Shown: piece after piece, positions 1-9,268 of the stretch | Position numbering within the stretch: the stretch's first letter is position 1 | How the letters are laid out: every line of letters begins with the position of its first letter | Assembly: GCA_965198025.1 (NCBI GenBank) | Contig: OZ240237.1 | Span: 3,658,001 to 3,722,000, forward strand | DNA: 64,000 bases | Direction: 5' to 3' | Origin: CAYWWM01 sp965198025 | Lineage (GTDB): Bacteria; Acidobacteriota; Terriglobia; 2-12-FULL-54-10 | Notes under the pieces: model-generated | Database searches by the model: none | What the model was told of the DNA's origin: nothing | The model's input: only the letters and a program-made list of their open reading frames with translations | Made by a program: the position numbers and the translations under genes

Positions 1-372
1 GCCGTCGCCGCGACCCTGTCCGGCATCAACACGCTGCAAGCCTCACTCGGCGATCCCAGGGTCAAGACCTTCGTCCTTCTGACGGCGCTGCAGCCCAACG
101 ACGAAGTCCGCCGTCTGCTCGCTTCGAGCGATGTTCCCATCTTTGCCATCGCCAGTATCGAGGACAACAACTATCAGCGCGGAAGCCTGGCCGAATCCAC
201 TCGCCTTGTCTATCAGCTCTCGAAAAGCAAACAGAGCCAGATTCTGCTCTATGACGACGCTGGCCGTGGATCGGAAATGCTTAAGGTCAAGCCCGAACTC
301 CAGCCCATGATTCTCCGCTGGCTGGACGACAAAGTACAAGGCATCCCGCCGACGCAGGTCCGTGCGTACTAG
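1..372 (+). CDS. alpha/beta hydrolase family protein, C-terminal part (5' truncated by window edge)
   Basis: The reading frame is open from base 1 to the TAG at 370-372, giving 123 residues without a start, so the gene begins outside the window. The visible part has the Rossmann-like strand/helix pattern of the last third of an alpha/beta hydrolase: hydrophobic strands (TFVLLTAL, VPIFAIASI, ILLYDDAG), each followed by a charged helix, and a terminal helix MILRWLDDKV. A His of the catalytic triad is not obvious in the fragment, so activity cannot be judged. The fold call is moderate; the substrate is unknown. Confidence 0.6.
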   Translation, partial: AVAATLSGINTLQASLGDPRVKTFVLLTALQPNDEVRRLLASSDVPIFAIASIEDNNYQRGSLAESTRLVYQLSKSKQSQILLYDDAGRGSEMLKVKPELQPMILRWLDDKVQGIPPTQVRAY

Positions 373-560
373 GTCATTCAGCGTTGCTGTATAGCCCGCA
401 GGTAGGGCAGGCATTTCCCTCGACTTCGCTCGGGACAGGCCTGCCTGCCCGTAAGAGGAAATGCCTGGCGGCCTGTCCCTGCTTTGGCGGCTGCGCTACA
501 CCCACCCGGAAAAGGGTCGAATCTATCCATATACCCCATAAACCTGTACGGAAATGCTCT

Positions 561-606
561 GTCGAGAGAACCGAGAGAACCGAAGGAACCGAAAGAACCG
601 AAAACG
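561..606. repeat. 9-bp GGAACCGAA-type repeat array, copy 1 (in the 373-774 gap)
   Basis: About five imperfect copies of a 7-9 bp unit (GAGAACCGA, AGGAACCGA, AAGAACCGA) lie in a 402-base gap with no credible gene. The same unit recurs at 29292-29338 and, in reverse complement, inside two coding regions (30898-30940, 62090-62141). The gap also holds two other repeats typical of this genome: a CCCTCGACTTCGCTCGGGA-type element near 416-436 and a GACAGGCCTGGAGGCCTG palindrome near 639-656 that recurs near 63867. Confidence 0.8.
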
Positions 607-774
607 GTTGTCGCAAGTTGCCGCCTGCTCTTGAGCCGACAGGCCTGGAGGCCTGCCGCTACTTTGCGGCTGCGCTGCACCAACCCTGAAAATGGTCTGG
701 TTTTCAGTTTCGATTTGTCAACCTGAATTGAGGCAAGGGTGAAACCGGCGCAACCCGCTGCTGCGGGTCCGTTT

Positions 775-2277
775 TCAGGGCTTGGCGCCCAGCGCCAGCA
801 GCAAATCCGCAGCTTCCGGGTGCGGCCCGAAGGGTTTCTTGGTGAAGTCCACCACCTTCGCGCCGATGATTCCCTGGGCGATCGAGAGCGGCGTCTGTGC
901 GAAGTTGTCCTGGGCGTTGATATCGGCTCCTTGCTCCACCAGAAACTGAATGATGGATTTCGCCCCCACGTAGGCCGCGCCGTGCAGGGCGGTATAGCCG
1001 TTTTCCCCGACGTCGTTCACGTCCCCGCCCAGCTCCAGCGCTGCTTTGACGGCTTCCAGAGCCTGCGGTTCCTCGCCTGGGTTGAAGTCCTGATACCGGC
1101 CCAGCCCCGAAGCCGCCATCAACGGAGTGATGTTCGCGCTCGTTCCCAGTGTTGGGTCTGCGCCACGCTCAGCCAGCAGGTGCATCAGGGGGACGTCGTA
1201 GGCCCCGGCGGCCAGCAGGAACGGTGTTGCGCCGAGCATGCTGAAGCGCGGGGTGTTCGAGCGGGGCAGCCGTACAGGTTTCGAGATGCGCGCATTCGGG
1301 TCCGCTCCGTGCTCCAGCAGCGATTCGGCCAGCTTCACCATGTTGGGACGGAACATGTAGGCCCTTGCGTCGAGCGAGTCCAGTTGCACGGCCGCAATGT
1401 GGGAGGCCCCTTTCTGGATCGCGTAGTGCAGAGGAGCAAATCCGTTCGGGTCGGCGGCATTCGGATCCCCGCCCTGTTCGAGCAGGTACAGGGAGAGTTC
1501 CTCGTGTCCGTTCGCGCTCGCGATCAGCAGCGGTGTCATGTCCGCCGCGGACCGCTTGGCTGCGTTGATAGCGCCGATGTTCTGATACTGCGTGGTAACA
1601 CCGGGGCCTCCGTTCTCCCCCGCCTGGGCATTCACATCCGCCCCCGCCGCCAGCAGCGCCCGAACCGAATCCAGGTTTCCCAGCCGCGCGGCGAATAGGA
1701 GTGCGGTGAAACCGCCGTTTGAGCTGGTATGGACATCCGCGCCGTTGTCGATCAGCGCTCGCACCACCTCAGGGTGCCTCTGTGCCACCGCCCACATCAG
1801 CGCCGTCTGCCCCTGACGGGATTCCCGCGCGTTCACGTCCGCTCCGGCAGCCAGCAGTGATTGAACCGTTGCGACGTTCCCGGTGCGAGCCGCTTTCATC
1901 AGGGGTGTCTCGCCGGTGGGCAGTGCTACGTTGGGATCGGCCCCCGCCCCCAACAACATTTCCACCATCATGACACTGCCGTTCACGCAAGCCAGCAGCA
2001 GGGGCGTCACGCCATAGTCGTTCGCCGCATTCACGTCCGCTCCGGCCTCGATCACCAGTTCCGCCGCTTCGCGGTCATTCCAGTGCGCCGCCCAGTGCAG
2101 CGCCGTCGCACCGTCCCCTTGTCGCGCGTTCACATCCGCCGTCTGTCCCAGGAGCGCACGCACGGCTTCCCAGTCACGCTGTTCGGCCGCGTCCGGCAGG
2201 TCGGCAGCCTGCGCGAACCTTACCAGCAGCAGAAGACCAGCCATCCCGATGTACAGCGCATTCGATCGGCCACGCAC
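775..2277 (-). CDS. exported ankyrin-repeat protein
   Basis: A 500-residue protein starting with a Sec-type signal peptide (MRGRSNALYIGMAGLLLLVR, cleavage probably after AQA near residue 24). The rest is at least ten ankyrin repeats with the usual signature (DGATALHWAA, GADVNA, GVTPLLLACVNG, TPLMKAARTGN, GYTALHGAAYVG). A non-repeat insert occurs around residues 225-250. Ankyrin stacks mediate protein-protein contacts, and export implies a periplasmic or outer-surface role. It is the last gene of a minus-strand group behind a DUF1552 and a DUF1592-type protein, a trio I associate with Acidobacteriota and Verrucomicrobia. The partner is unknown. Confidence 0.88.
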   Translation of the reverse strand: MRGRSNALYIGMAGLLLLVRFAQAADLPDAAEQRDWEAVRALLGQTADVNARQGDGATALHWAAHWNDREAAELVIEAGADVNAANDYGVTPLLLACVNGSVMMVEMLLGAGADPNVALPTGETPLMKAARTGNVATVQSLLAAGADVNARESRQGQTALMWAVAQRHPEVVRALIDNGADVHTSSNGGFTALLFAARLGNLDSVRALLAAGADVNAQAGENGGPGVTTQYQNIGAINAAKRSAADMTPLLIASANGHEELSLYLLEQGGDPNAADPNGFAPLHYAIQKGASHIAAVQLDSLDARAYMFRPNMVKLAESLLEHGADPNARISKPVRLPRSNTPRFSMLGATPFLLAAGAYDVPLMHLLAERGADPTLGTSANITPLMAASGLGRYQDFNPGEEPQALEAVKAALELGGDVNDVGENGYTALHGAAYVGAKSIIQFLVEQGADINAQDNFAQTPLSIAQGIIGAKVVDFTKKPFGPHPEAADLLLALGAKP

Positions 2278-2389
2278 TTGCCGTCTCTCCTGTTCTATGC
2301 GGTCATCAGAAAACTTCCGGATGACCCGAGCCCTTGGCGTTCATCTTTGAGAAGTGCAAGAAAATCTGCTCTTCTCTACCCACTATCCA

Positions 2390-3739
2390 CTAAATGGCCA
2401 ATTTCCCCGTGCTGTCACCGAACGAATCCACCGGAATCCCCAGCTTCTCCAGCAGCGTGACGTAGAGGTTCGTTGCCGGCGTCGGATCGGCATACCGGAT
2501 ATGACGGCCTCCCCGGACCATACCGTTGCCGCCTCCAAGTAGCAGCACAGGCAGGTTTTCATGCGTGTGCAGGTTGCCGTCGCTGATGCCGCATCCGTAG
2601 ACGATCATGGCATGGTCGAGCAGCGAGCCTTCACCATCGGGCGTCGAGTGCAGCCGTTCCAGAAGGTAGGCCAGCATCTCGGTGTGCAGGATGTCGATCT
2701 GAATCACTTTGGCGATCTTGTCCGGGTCGTTCTGATGATGCGTCAGCGGGTGATAGGCGTCGGAAAAGCCGAGTTCGTTGTAGACGCGGCTGTTCGATTC
2801 TTGCCCCATCATGAAGGTTGTGACGCGCGTCATGTCGGTCTGCCAGGCGAGCGTCTGCAGGTCCGCCATCAGCTTGGCGTGCTCGGTGAACGTAGCCGGC
2901 ACCCCTTCGGGCCGTTCGAGGGACGGCAGTTCTCGTGAGGCCTGTTCTTCCGCCTTCTGGATGCGCCGCTCCACTTCGCGGATGGAATCCAGATACTCGG
3001 CAAGCTTGGCGCGGTCTGCGGGACCAAGTCCCTTGGCGAGGCGCGTCACCTCTTCGGTCACGAAGTCCAGCACGCTGCGGTCCTGCTCCATGCGAGCCAG
3101 CCGCTCCTGCGGATTGGTGCTGTCGCTGTCGCCGAAGAGCCGCTCGAACACGGCGCGCGGCTTGTTTTCCATCGGCATCGGCGAAGCGGGCGTACGCCAG
3201 GAGAGCGTGTTGGTGTAGGCACAGCTATAGCCGCCGTCGCAGGACCCCACCACCTCCGTCGAGTCGAGCGCTAGTTCCAGAGACTTCAACTGGGTATCCT
3301 TGCCGATTTGTTCTGCGACGAACTGGTCCACCGTCGTTCCCGCCTGGATGCCAGCCCCTTCCGTCTTCTTGGGATGGACACCCGAAAGAAACGTCGCGGC
3401 AGCCCGCGCATGGTCTCCCGCGCCTTCGCCCGCCAGCGCCAGGGCTGTCTTGTGCTCCAGCCCGCTCAGGACCAGCATCTTTTCCCGAAACGGAGCCAAA
3501 GGCTCGAGGATCGGCGTCATCTCCAAAGCGTTTCCCTCGGTGGCCGGGGTCCATTTGCCCATGATGATTCCGTTCGGAACATACACGACTCCGAATCGGA
3601 TCGGAGACGCGGACTCCGCAGCGGTGGCGAACGCCGGAAACATAGCATCCAGCACCGGTAACGCGACCGTGGCTCCCACGCCCCGCAAAAACGTGCGTCG
3701 ATGAATGGCTTTTTGGAAAATCATCATAGGACTTCGCAT
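2390..3739 (-). CDS. DUF1552 family protein, Tat-exported
   Basis: A 449-residue protein. The N-terminus carries a twin-arginine signal (HRRTFLRGVGATVALPVLDA, residues about 12-31). The body matches the DUF1552 family, with landmarks such as RFGVVYVPNGI, VLSGLEHK, ARAAATFLSGVHPKK, GGYSCAYTNTLSW, MGQESNSRVYNELG and HTHENLPVLLLGGG. DUF1552 is distantly related to DUF1501/sulfatase-like proteins; its biochemical role is not established. The ATG at 3739 directly follows the TAG of the upstream DUF1592-type gene, so the two are translationally coupled. A second ATG pair lies at residues 5-6. Confidence 0.9.
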   Translation of the reverse strand: MRSPMMIFQKAIHRRTFLRGVGATVALPVLDAMFPAFATAAESASPIRFGVVYVPNGIIMGKWTPATEGNALEMTPILEPLAPFREKMLVLSGLEHKTALALAGEGAGDHARAAATFLSGVHPKKTEGAGIQAGTTVDQFVAEQIGKDTQLKSLELALDSTEVVGSCDGGYSCAYTNTLSWRTPASPMPMENKPRAVFERLFGDSDSTNPQERLARMEQDRSVLDFVTEEVTRLAKGLGPADRAKLAEYLDSIREVERRIQKAEEQASRELPSLERPEGVPATFTEHAKLMADLQTLAWQTDMTRVTTFMMGQESNSRVYNELGFSDAYHPLTHHQNDPDKIAKVIQIDILHTEMLAYLLERLHSTPDGEGSLLDHAMIVYGCGISDGNLHTHENLPVLLLGGGNGMVRGGRHIRYADPTPATNLYVTLLEKLGIPVDSFGDSTGKLAI

Positions 3740-6151
3740 CTAGGCTGACCCCCTCATCTGAAATGGCGTACTTCGGACAATTCTCAAAATCAATGACGAC
3801 CAACGGTAGTCGTCCCCCTTGGCTTCCCGGAGTATCTGTCGGATCGCTGGCATGTCGTAGTATTCCACCCCCCGGCCCAGGGCGTACGTCAGCAGTCTCT
3901 CTGTGACGGCGGACACGAATTCCTGCTTTCTGTCCAGTAAGATGTTTCGCAAACCCGCCGGCCCGTTAAACTGCGAGCCGCCCGGAAGCACTCCGGAGGC
4001 GTCGATCGGTGTATCTGCCCCGTCGGTGTCGCGCCACTTTCCGACCGCATCGAAATTCTCCAGCGCGAACCCCAGTGGGTCCATGCGCGCATGGCAGCTC
4101 GCGCAGACGGGGTTCTGGCGGTGCTGTTCCAGCCGCTGGCGCATCGTAAGGTTTCGCACGTCTCCGTCTTCCTGCAGTGACGGAACGTCGGGCGGCGGCG
4201 GCGGCGGCGGAGCACCCAGGATGTTCGCCAGAATCCATTTGCCGCGGATCGTCGGGGCGGTCCGGTTGGCGTAGGAGGTCACCGTCAGGATACTTCCCTG
4301 ACCCAGCAGTCCGTGGCGGGTCTCATCGTCGAGCTGCACGCGCCGGAAGTGGCTCCCATACACGTTCGGAATTCCGTAATGCCTCGCAAGCCGTTCGTTC
4401 AAAAATGTATAATCAGCGGTCAATATGTCCACAACGCTGCGATCTTCCCGCAGCATGCTCTCGAACAGCATCTCTGTTTCCTGCTGGAAGGCCTCCCGCA
4501 GATTGTCGTCAAACTCGGGAAACTCCGTGGCATCCGGCAGCACCATGCGCATGTTTCGCAGGTAGAGCCACTGTCCCCCGAAATTGCTCACCAGCGCCTT
4601 CGAGCGCGGATCGGTGAGCATTCGCCGCACCTGCTGTTCGAGAAGCTCCGGCTCGCGCAGCTTCCCGCTTTCGGCGACGCTCAGAAGTTCCTCGTCCGGA
4701 ATGCTGCTCCAGAGAAAAAACGACAGGCGGGAAGCCAGCTCCAGGTCGCTGATCGGATACGCGCCGCCTGGGCGTAGCCTGGCTGGGTCTCGCTCGACAC
4801 GGAACAAAAACTCGCCCGCGACCAGCAGCCCTTGGATCGCCCGCTCGATGCCCGCTTCGAAATCCCCGTCCTTCCGGCCCGCCTGATAGAGGCGGAACAG
4901 TGCTTCTACATCTCGTTCGGTGGCCGGGTGGCGGTAGGCGCTCCGGGCCAACTTCAGGAGGATTCTGCGCGCGCAGGGATCTTCCTCTTGAGGGCTCGCT
5001 GGATGACATACAAAGATCTTCTTGCGGCTCGCTGTTTCTCCCGGCCCTGTTGGGTTGTACGGACCGGTGATGATGATGCTTGCTACTGCCGGGCTGTCCT
5101 GTGCCCGTTGGTCGATGCGCGGCTGAATTACATCCTCGAATTCCCAGGTTTCCTTCAAAAAACTGGCGCCGATCAACCGCGTGCCCGCCTTGACGGCAAG
5201 GCGAACTTCCAAGTCCTGATCCGCCGTCAGCTTGTATTCATCTTCCTCTGTCCCCAGCGTTGTTGGGCCGTCTTCTATGCCGCCTACCGGGAACTGTTTC
5301 AGCCGTTCGTCGTCCAGGCGAATTTCCAGCTCGTGCTTGCGTGACAGCCCCAGGATCGTGAAGCCCCCCGGGTTTCGCTGCAGGCGCACCTGGATGAGGT
5401 ACTCGCCATCCAAGGGGAAGAAGTGCCGCACCGCCACTCCACCTCGCGAGCCGAACGGAAGTTCTTCGCTCATGCGGTCGTCTTGCTGCAGGAACCGGGA
5501 GACGTTGTAGGTTTCGACTCCGGGCCGGCTGATGGGACTGCCCACCGCCAGCCGGCTGATTTTCCGGGACGCTGCCATATAGCGTTCGAGCAGCATGGGG
5601 GAGACGGAAAGAACATCGGCAATATTATCGAAGCCGTAGCCTTGGTCGTCCGGCGGCAGAAGCGACTCCCCATTGATTTCGACCGCCAGCAAGTCTCGGA
5701 CGGCGTTCGTGTATTCGGCGCGGTTCAGGCGATGCACCAGCGGACGGCCGGGATTCGGATGCGCTGCCGCTGCCTGGTCCAGCTCGTTCTCCAGGTAGGT
5801 GGCAAACGAATCGTATTCTGCCTCCGACGGTCGCGGCATCCCGGTCGGGGGCATCCCGCGAGTCCGTAGCTTCCGGATGACCTTTTCCCAAACTTCTGCG
5901 CCTTCTACTACGTTTTCCACGTCCACGGCGCTCAGCACCAAGCCCGCCGTCTTCAGATTCTCATTGTGGCAGGTAAGACAATAACGGCCGATCACCGCCC
6001 GATAGGTCGCCGGCGACGGGTCCGCCCCCAGGGTTTGGGCCCTCGTTTCCTCCGCCAAAACAGCCCCCGCAAGGAGCATGGCGAGACAGCTGATAATGAC
6101 CTGCAGCATACGACCAACTAGATTAGATTCGACAACTTTCGCCTTTGACAC
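3740..6151 (-). CDS. cytochrome-like DUF1587/DUF1595/DUF1592/DUF1588/DUF1585 protein
   Basis: An 803-residue exported protein with a signal peptide (LQVIISCLAMLLAGAVLAEE). A c-type haem motif follows near residues 57-61 (CLTCH), then the ordered DUF1587-1595-1592-1588-1585 architecture of the planctomycete/acidobacterial multi-DUF cytochromes. Landmarks are VHRLNRAEYTNAVRDLL (DUF1587), LELASRLSFFLWSSIPDEEL (DUF1592), TAPTIRGKWILANILG followed by CASCHARMDPLGFALENFD (DUF1588, a second CxxCH), and a C-terminal DUF1585. A proline run (PPPPPPP) precedes DUF1588. It probably acts in the periplasm as a redox or degradative protein partnered with the DUF1552 protein. Substrate unknown. Confidence 0.9.
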   Translation of the reverse strand: MSKAKVVESNLVGRMLQVIISCLAMLLAGAVLAEETRAQTLGADPSPATYRAVIGRYCLTCHNENLKTAGLVLSAVDVENVVEGAEVWEKVIRKLRTRGMPPTGMPRPSEAEYDSFATYLENELDQAAAAHPNPGRPLVHRLNRAEYTNAVRDLLAVEINGESLLPPDDQGYGFDNIADVLSVSPMLLERYMAASRKISRLAVGSPISRPGVETYNVSRFLQQDDRMSEELPFGSRGGVAVRHFFPLDGEYLIQVRLQRNPGGFTILGLSRKHELEIRLDDERLKQFPVGGIEDGPTTLGTEEDEYKLTADQDLEVRLAVKAGTRLIGASFLKETWEFEDVIQPRIDQRAQDSPAVASIIITGPYNPTGPGETASRKKIFVCHPASPQEEDPCARRILLKLARSAYRHPATERDVEALFRLYQAGRKDGDFEAGIERAIQGLLVAGEFLFRVERDPARLRPGGAYPISDLELASRLSFFLWSSIPDEELLSVAESGKLREPELLEQQVRRMLTDPRSKALVSNFGGQWLYLRNMRMVLPDATEFPEFDDNLREAFQQETEMLFESMLREDRSVVDILTADYTFLNERLARHYGIPNVYGSHFRRVQLDDETRHGLLGQGSILTVTSYANRTAPTIRGKWILANILGAPPPPPPPDVPSLQEDGDVRNLTMRQRLEQHRQNPVCASCHARMDPLGFALENFDAVGKWRDTDGADTPIDASGVLPGGSQFNGPAGLRNILLDRKQEFVSAVTERLLTYALGRGVEYYDMPAIRQILREAKGDDYRWSSLILRIVRSTPFQMRGSA

Positions 6152-6470
6152 GAGGTTATTCTATCCTTGTCATCCATCCTGAATCAAGTCCAATCTCCTG
6201 CCTCCTGGGCATCCTCTCAGTCCACTCCGCCCCGGCAACCAGGCTCGACGTTGCCTGCCGGGTTGTCCGCGAAGCGCAAGGACTCGTCTGCGGTTTCGGC
6301 CACTGCTTCCTTTAGATCGGCTGGATCCGCTCCTGCTGCTTCCGGGCGGCCGGTGCCGTGCTACTGTATCCATGGCCATCCGTAAACGACTGAATAATAA
6401 ACCAATTACTACACTTTCTCGGGTCTTGACGAGGCCCGTTTCGTCCGGTACGATCGATCTGGAGGCAGGG

Positions 6471-7592
6471 ATGGCCGCAAACCAAGCGTTTCGCGTGTAC
6501 CTCGCTGGTCCTATCTCGCGATGCAACGATGCGCAGATGCGCCGCTGGCGCGACAAGGTCAAGCGCGAGTACAGCTCGAAGATGACATTTCTTGATCCGG
6601 TCGAGCGTCTCGTGAATCCAGAGGCAAGCCCGTACGAGTTCGTCGAGACAGATCTCCAGCACATAATGGAAGCGGACGGTCTGCTGGTCAACATGTGGCG
6701 AGAGTCTATAGGCGCGGCAATGGGCGTGGCACATGCGCATCGCTACGGTCGGGCAATCGTCGTCTCCGATCCGAATCATCTTGAGAACAAGATGCTCATG
6801 TTCTTCGCGGACGCGGTGGAGGAAACCCCATTACAGGGAGCCAAGACGCTATGGAATCTATTGCGTGCGGAACGGAGTTGGCGTGTTGTCAAGTCCCGGG
6901 GGAGGACAGAGGAACAGTTCGAGCGTAGAAAGATCATGGAGTCCGTTCGCATGGCCTGTCAGGCCGCGAAACGTGATGACATCGTCATACCTAAGCTCGT
7001 CCTCCCACGGGTCATTGAGCAACTACGCGTCAGCGACCGTAGGGTAAAGAAGTCCGTTACGACCACCGACATCGGCAAAGCGGTGACAGACGCCCTGAAT
7101 CAACTCGAAAGCGATGCGGTTCATGCCAAAGCCGTCGCAGGCGTGTTGAACGCTTGGCGGCGTAGCGGAAACGGCCCGGGCAGTTCCAACGGGCTGGTAC
7201 GGACCGTGAAAGAACCATACCGGCTACCCAAAGGTGAGGTTCCTATCTCGTGCGGCGGGAAGTCCCACGCGACAATCTGGGGCAAGACGGTCAGGCGCAT
7301 CGAGGATATTCCATCCGCTGCCGCCCGGCGCATCCTCAAGACCATTTCGTCGGTTCAGGGCATCACGAGAATCACCCTTGGCAGGTTCGGCCGCAAGGGT
7401 TCACGGAACAGTTGTCAGGCATGGGTGGGCGAGTCCAAGACGCCGAACGTCATTGAGGGGAAACTGTACGACGAGGGACCCAACGGGACGATGCAATCGT
7501 TTCAGGTGTGGGTGCAGTCGGACGAGGGCAGGCCGCATATCGCGGCGGAGATCGAACGGGTACTCCGTAACAAGCGTACGTGGGCCGGTTAG
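6471..7592 (+). CDS. nucleoside 2-deoxyribosyltransferase-like / ATP-cone fusion with an unassigned C-terminal domain
   Basis: A 373-residue protein. The chosen ATG at 6471 has GGAGG at 6461-6465, five bases upstream; the frame is also open from an ATG at 6372 but without such a site. Residues about 7-100 resemble the nucleoside 2-deoxyribosyltransferase fold (FRVYLAGPISRCND, ETDLQHIMEADGLLVN, GVAHAHRYGRAIVVSDP). Residues about 137-231 look like an ATP-cone (RVVKSRGRTEEQFERRKI, then TTTDIGKAVTDALNQL), the dATP/ATP sensor of NrdA and NrdR. Residues about 255-373 are a beta-rich region I do not recognise. The Glu expected in a GTxxEIG motif appears as Ala83, so catalysis is uncertain. The gene stands alone on its strand with long gaps on both sides. 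A nucleotide-sensing or nucleotide-depleting role is inference. Confidence 0.7.
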   Translation: MAANQAFRVYLAGPISRCNDAQMRRWRDKVKREYSSKMTFLDPVERLVNPEASPYEFVETDLQHIMEADGLLVNMWRESIGAAMGVAHAHRYGRAIVVSDPNHLENKMLMFFADAVEETPLQGAKTLWNLLRAERSWRVVKSRGRTEEQFERRKIMESVRMACQAAKRDDIVIPKLVLPRVIEQLRVSDRRVKKSVTTTDIGKAVTDALNQLESDAVHAKAVAGVLNAWRRSGNGPGSSNGLVRTVKEPYRLPKGEVPISCGGKSHATIWGKTVRRIEDIPSAAARRILKTISSVQGITRITLGRFGRKGSRNSCQAWVGESKTPNVIEGKLYDEGPNGTMQSFQVWVQSDEGRPHIAAEIERVLRNKRTWAG

Positions 7593-7780
7593 AGACGGCG
7601 TGTAAATCCGTCAGGACAGATCCTTTCTTGCAGTTGGCGCCTCAGGTCCGATTCGTACAGTAGGGTTCCAATTGCTTTGTTTGTAAAAACCGTTGTAACC
7701 TATCTCCACATTCATATCGCCTAGACTCAAGTTCTATCCGCCCAAGGGCGCGCGGTGGAGGACTGTGGGGGCTGTTTGGT

Positions 7781-9262
7781 ATGACGGGGATGGGAAGCAA
7801 CGGAGTGCCGGACCAAGGAGGACCTGTTTCTCCAGCTGTGGTGAACCACATTGGGATTCGTACGGCCCTATACGTGGGCTTTGGCCTCATTTTCACCCTC
7901 TGGCTTCTTTCTACCTATAACCTGGGGCAGCGCCTCACCGAGCTGCAAACCCGGGAACGCGCCATCAGCACTCAGTCGGCCCGCAATGCCCGTTTGTTGT
8001 TTGAAATCCGGGATCAATTTCTGTTGAGCGCGATCTACCACCGAGATGCGATTCTGGACCGGCGATCGGACCTGAAAGAGTATTATGGATACCAAGTTTC
8101 CGAGACGCGCCTGAAGATCAATAGGGCTTTTGAAGACTACGAGCCGGTTTTCAATTCCCCCGAACTCAAGGACCGTCGGGACCGACTGCAGCAGGAGATT
8201 GAGGAATATTGGAGCACATTGGCTCCTCTGGGCTCTGCCCAGCCGGGTCTCCATACCAACGACCCGGGCCTCTATTTGCGACAGTATGTCATTCCCAGGC
8301 GCGACGACATTATTCGCCTCTCCGGGGAAATTGCGGAGCTCAACCAAGCGAATCTGCAGCAGCAAAGAGGAGAGGTAGCCCAACTCCACGTGGACATTGT
8401 GCGGCGCATCTTGTGGTCCACAGGACTGGTTGTCGTCTTGTGCATGGCCATCGCCTTCTTCACCACTTTCTACGTCGGCGGCCTGGAAGACCGCATCCGC
8501 AAGCAAAGCTTGCAGGATCTGAAGAACAAGCAAGAACTACAGAACCTTTCGGTCCGGCTGGCCAGTGCCCAGGAGGAAGAACGCCGGGCGATCGCCCGCG
8601 AGTTACACGATGAGATCGGGCAGGCGCTGACTGCGATCAAGATGGATATGGCGCTGGCGCAGCGGAGCCTGGCCAATCCCCCTCGGGCAGTCTCCTTGCT
8701 GGAAGAAGCCCGCGGTATCGCCGACCGCACCGTCAGTTCGGTCCGCGATCTCTCCCAATTGCTGCGTCCCTCCTTGCTTTATGATCTCGGCTTATACCAG
8801 GCCCTCAATTCCTATGTGCGCGCCTATTCCAAGCGGACTGGCATCCGCGCCGAATTGGTCCAGGAAGACATGGCGGAAAACATCGAGCCGGAGTTGGCCA
8901 TTTGCATCTACCGCATTGTGCAGGAAGCGCTCAACAATATCGCCAAGCATGCCCAGGCGTCTGAGTGCCGTGTCGTCCTGCGGGGATTGCCCCAATCGGT
9001 GGAAGTGTCGATAGAAGATAACGGCAAGGGCTTCGATGCCGAGCCGTGGGATTCCCACAAGTCCACGGCCGGAGTTGGACTCAAGGGGATTCGCGAACGG
9101 GTCAAGTCACTGGAGGGAACCTTCCGCCTGGAAACCAGTCCCGGCCGGGGGACGCGCCTTTGGATTGAGCTGCCGCTTCGGGAAACGGATGCTGCCGTTC
9201 GGGTTTCCACCGTTTCGGTGCAACTCCCGCCGGAAGGCGTTCCTGCCGAGAAGGTCGGGTAA
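7781..9262 (+). CDS. sensor histidine kinase, NarL/NreB/DegS class (HisKA_3)
   Basis: A 493-residue membrane kinase. Transmembrane segments are at about residues 24-46 and 208-232. The extracytoplasmic region between them is about 160 residues, helical and rich in charged residues, and I assign it no ligand. A short coiled linker follows, then the HisKA_3 dimerisation/phosphoacceptor motif ERRAIARELHDEIGQAL with the phosphorylated His at about residue 276, and a HATPase_c domain (QEALNNIAKHAQAS, DNGKGFD, GVGLKGIRERV). Six bases separate it from the response regulator, so they form one operon. The start could also be the ATG nine bases downstream. The signal sensed is unknown. Confidence 0.92.
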   Translation: MTGMGSNGVPDQGGPVSPAVVNHIGIRTALYVGFGLIFTLWLLSTYNLGQRLTELQTRERAISTQSARNARLLFEIRDQFLLSAIYHRDAILDRRSDLKEYYGYQVSETRLKINRAFEDYEPVFNSPELKDRRDRLQQEIEEYWSTLAPLGSAQPGLHTNDPGLYLRQYVIPRRDDIIRLSGEIAELNQANLQQQRGEVAQLHVDIVRRILWSTGLVVVLCMAIAFFTTFYVGGLEDRIRKQSLQDLKNKQELQNLSVRLASAQEEERRAIARELHDEIGQALTAIKMDMALAQRSLANPPRAVSLLEEARGIADRTVSSVRDLSQLLRPSLLYDLGLYQALNSYVRAYSKRTGIRAELVQEDMAENIEPELAICIYRIVQEALNNIAKHAQASECRVVLRGLPQSVEVSIEDNGKGFDAEPWDSHKSTAGVGLKGIRERVKSLEGTFRLETSPGRGTRLWIELPLRETDAAVRVSTVSVQLPPEGVPAEKVG

Positions 9263-9268
9263 GGTCCA

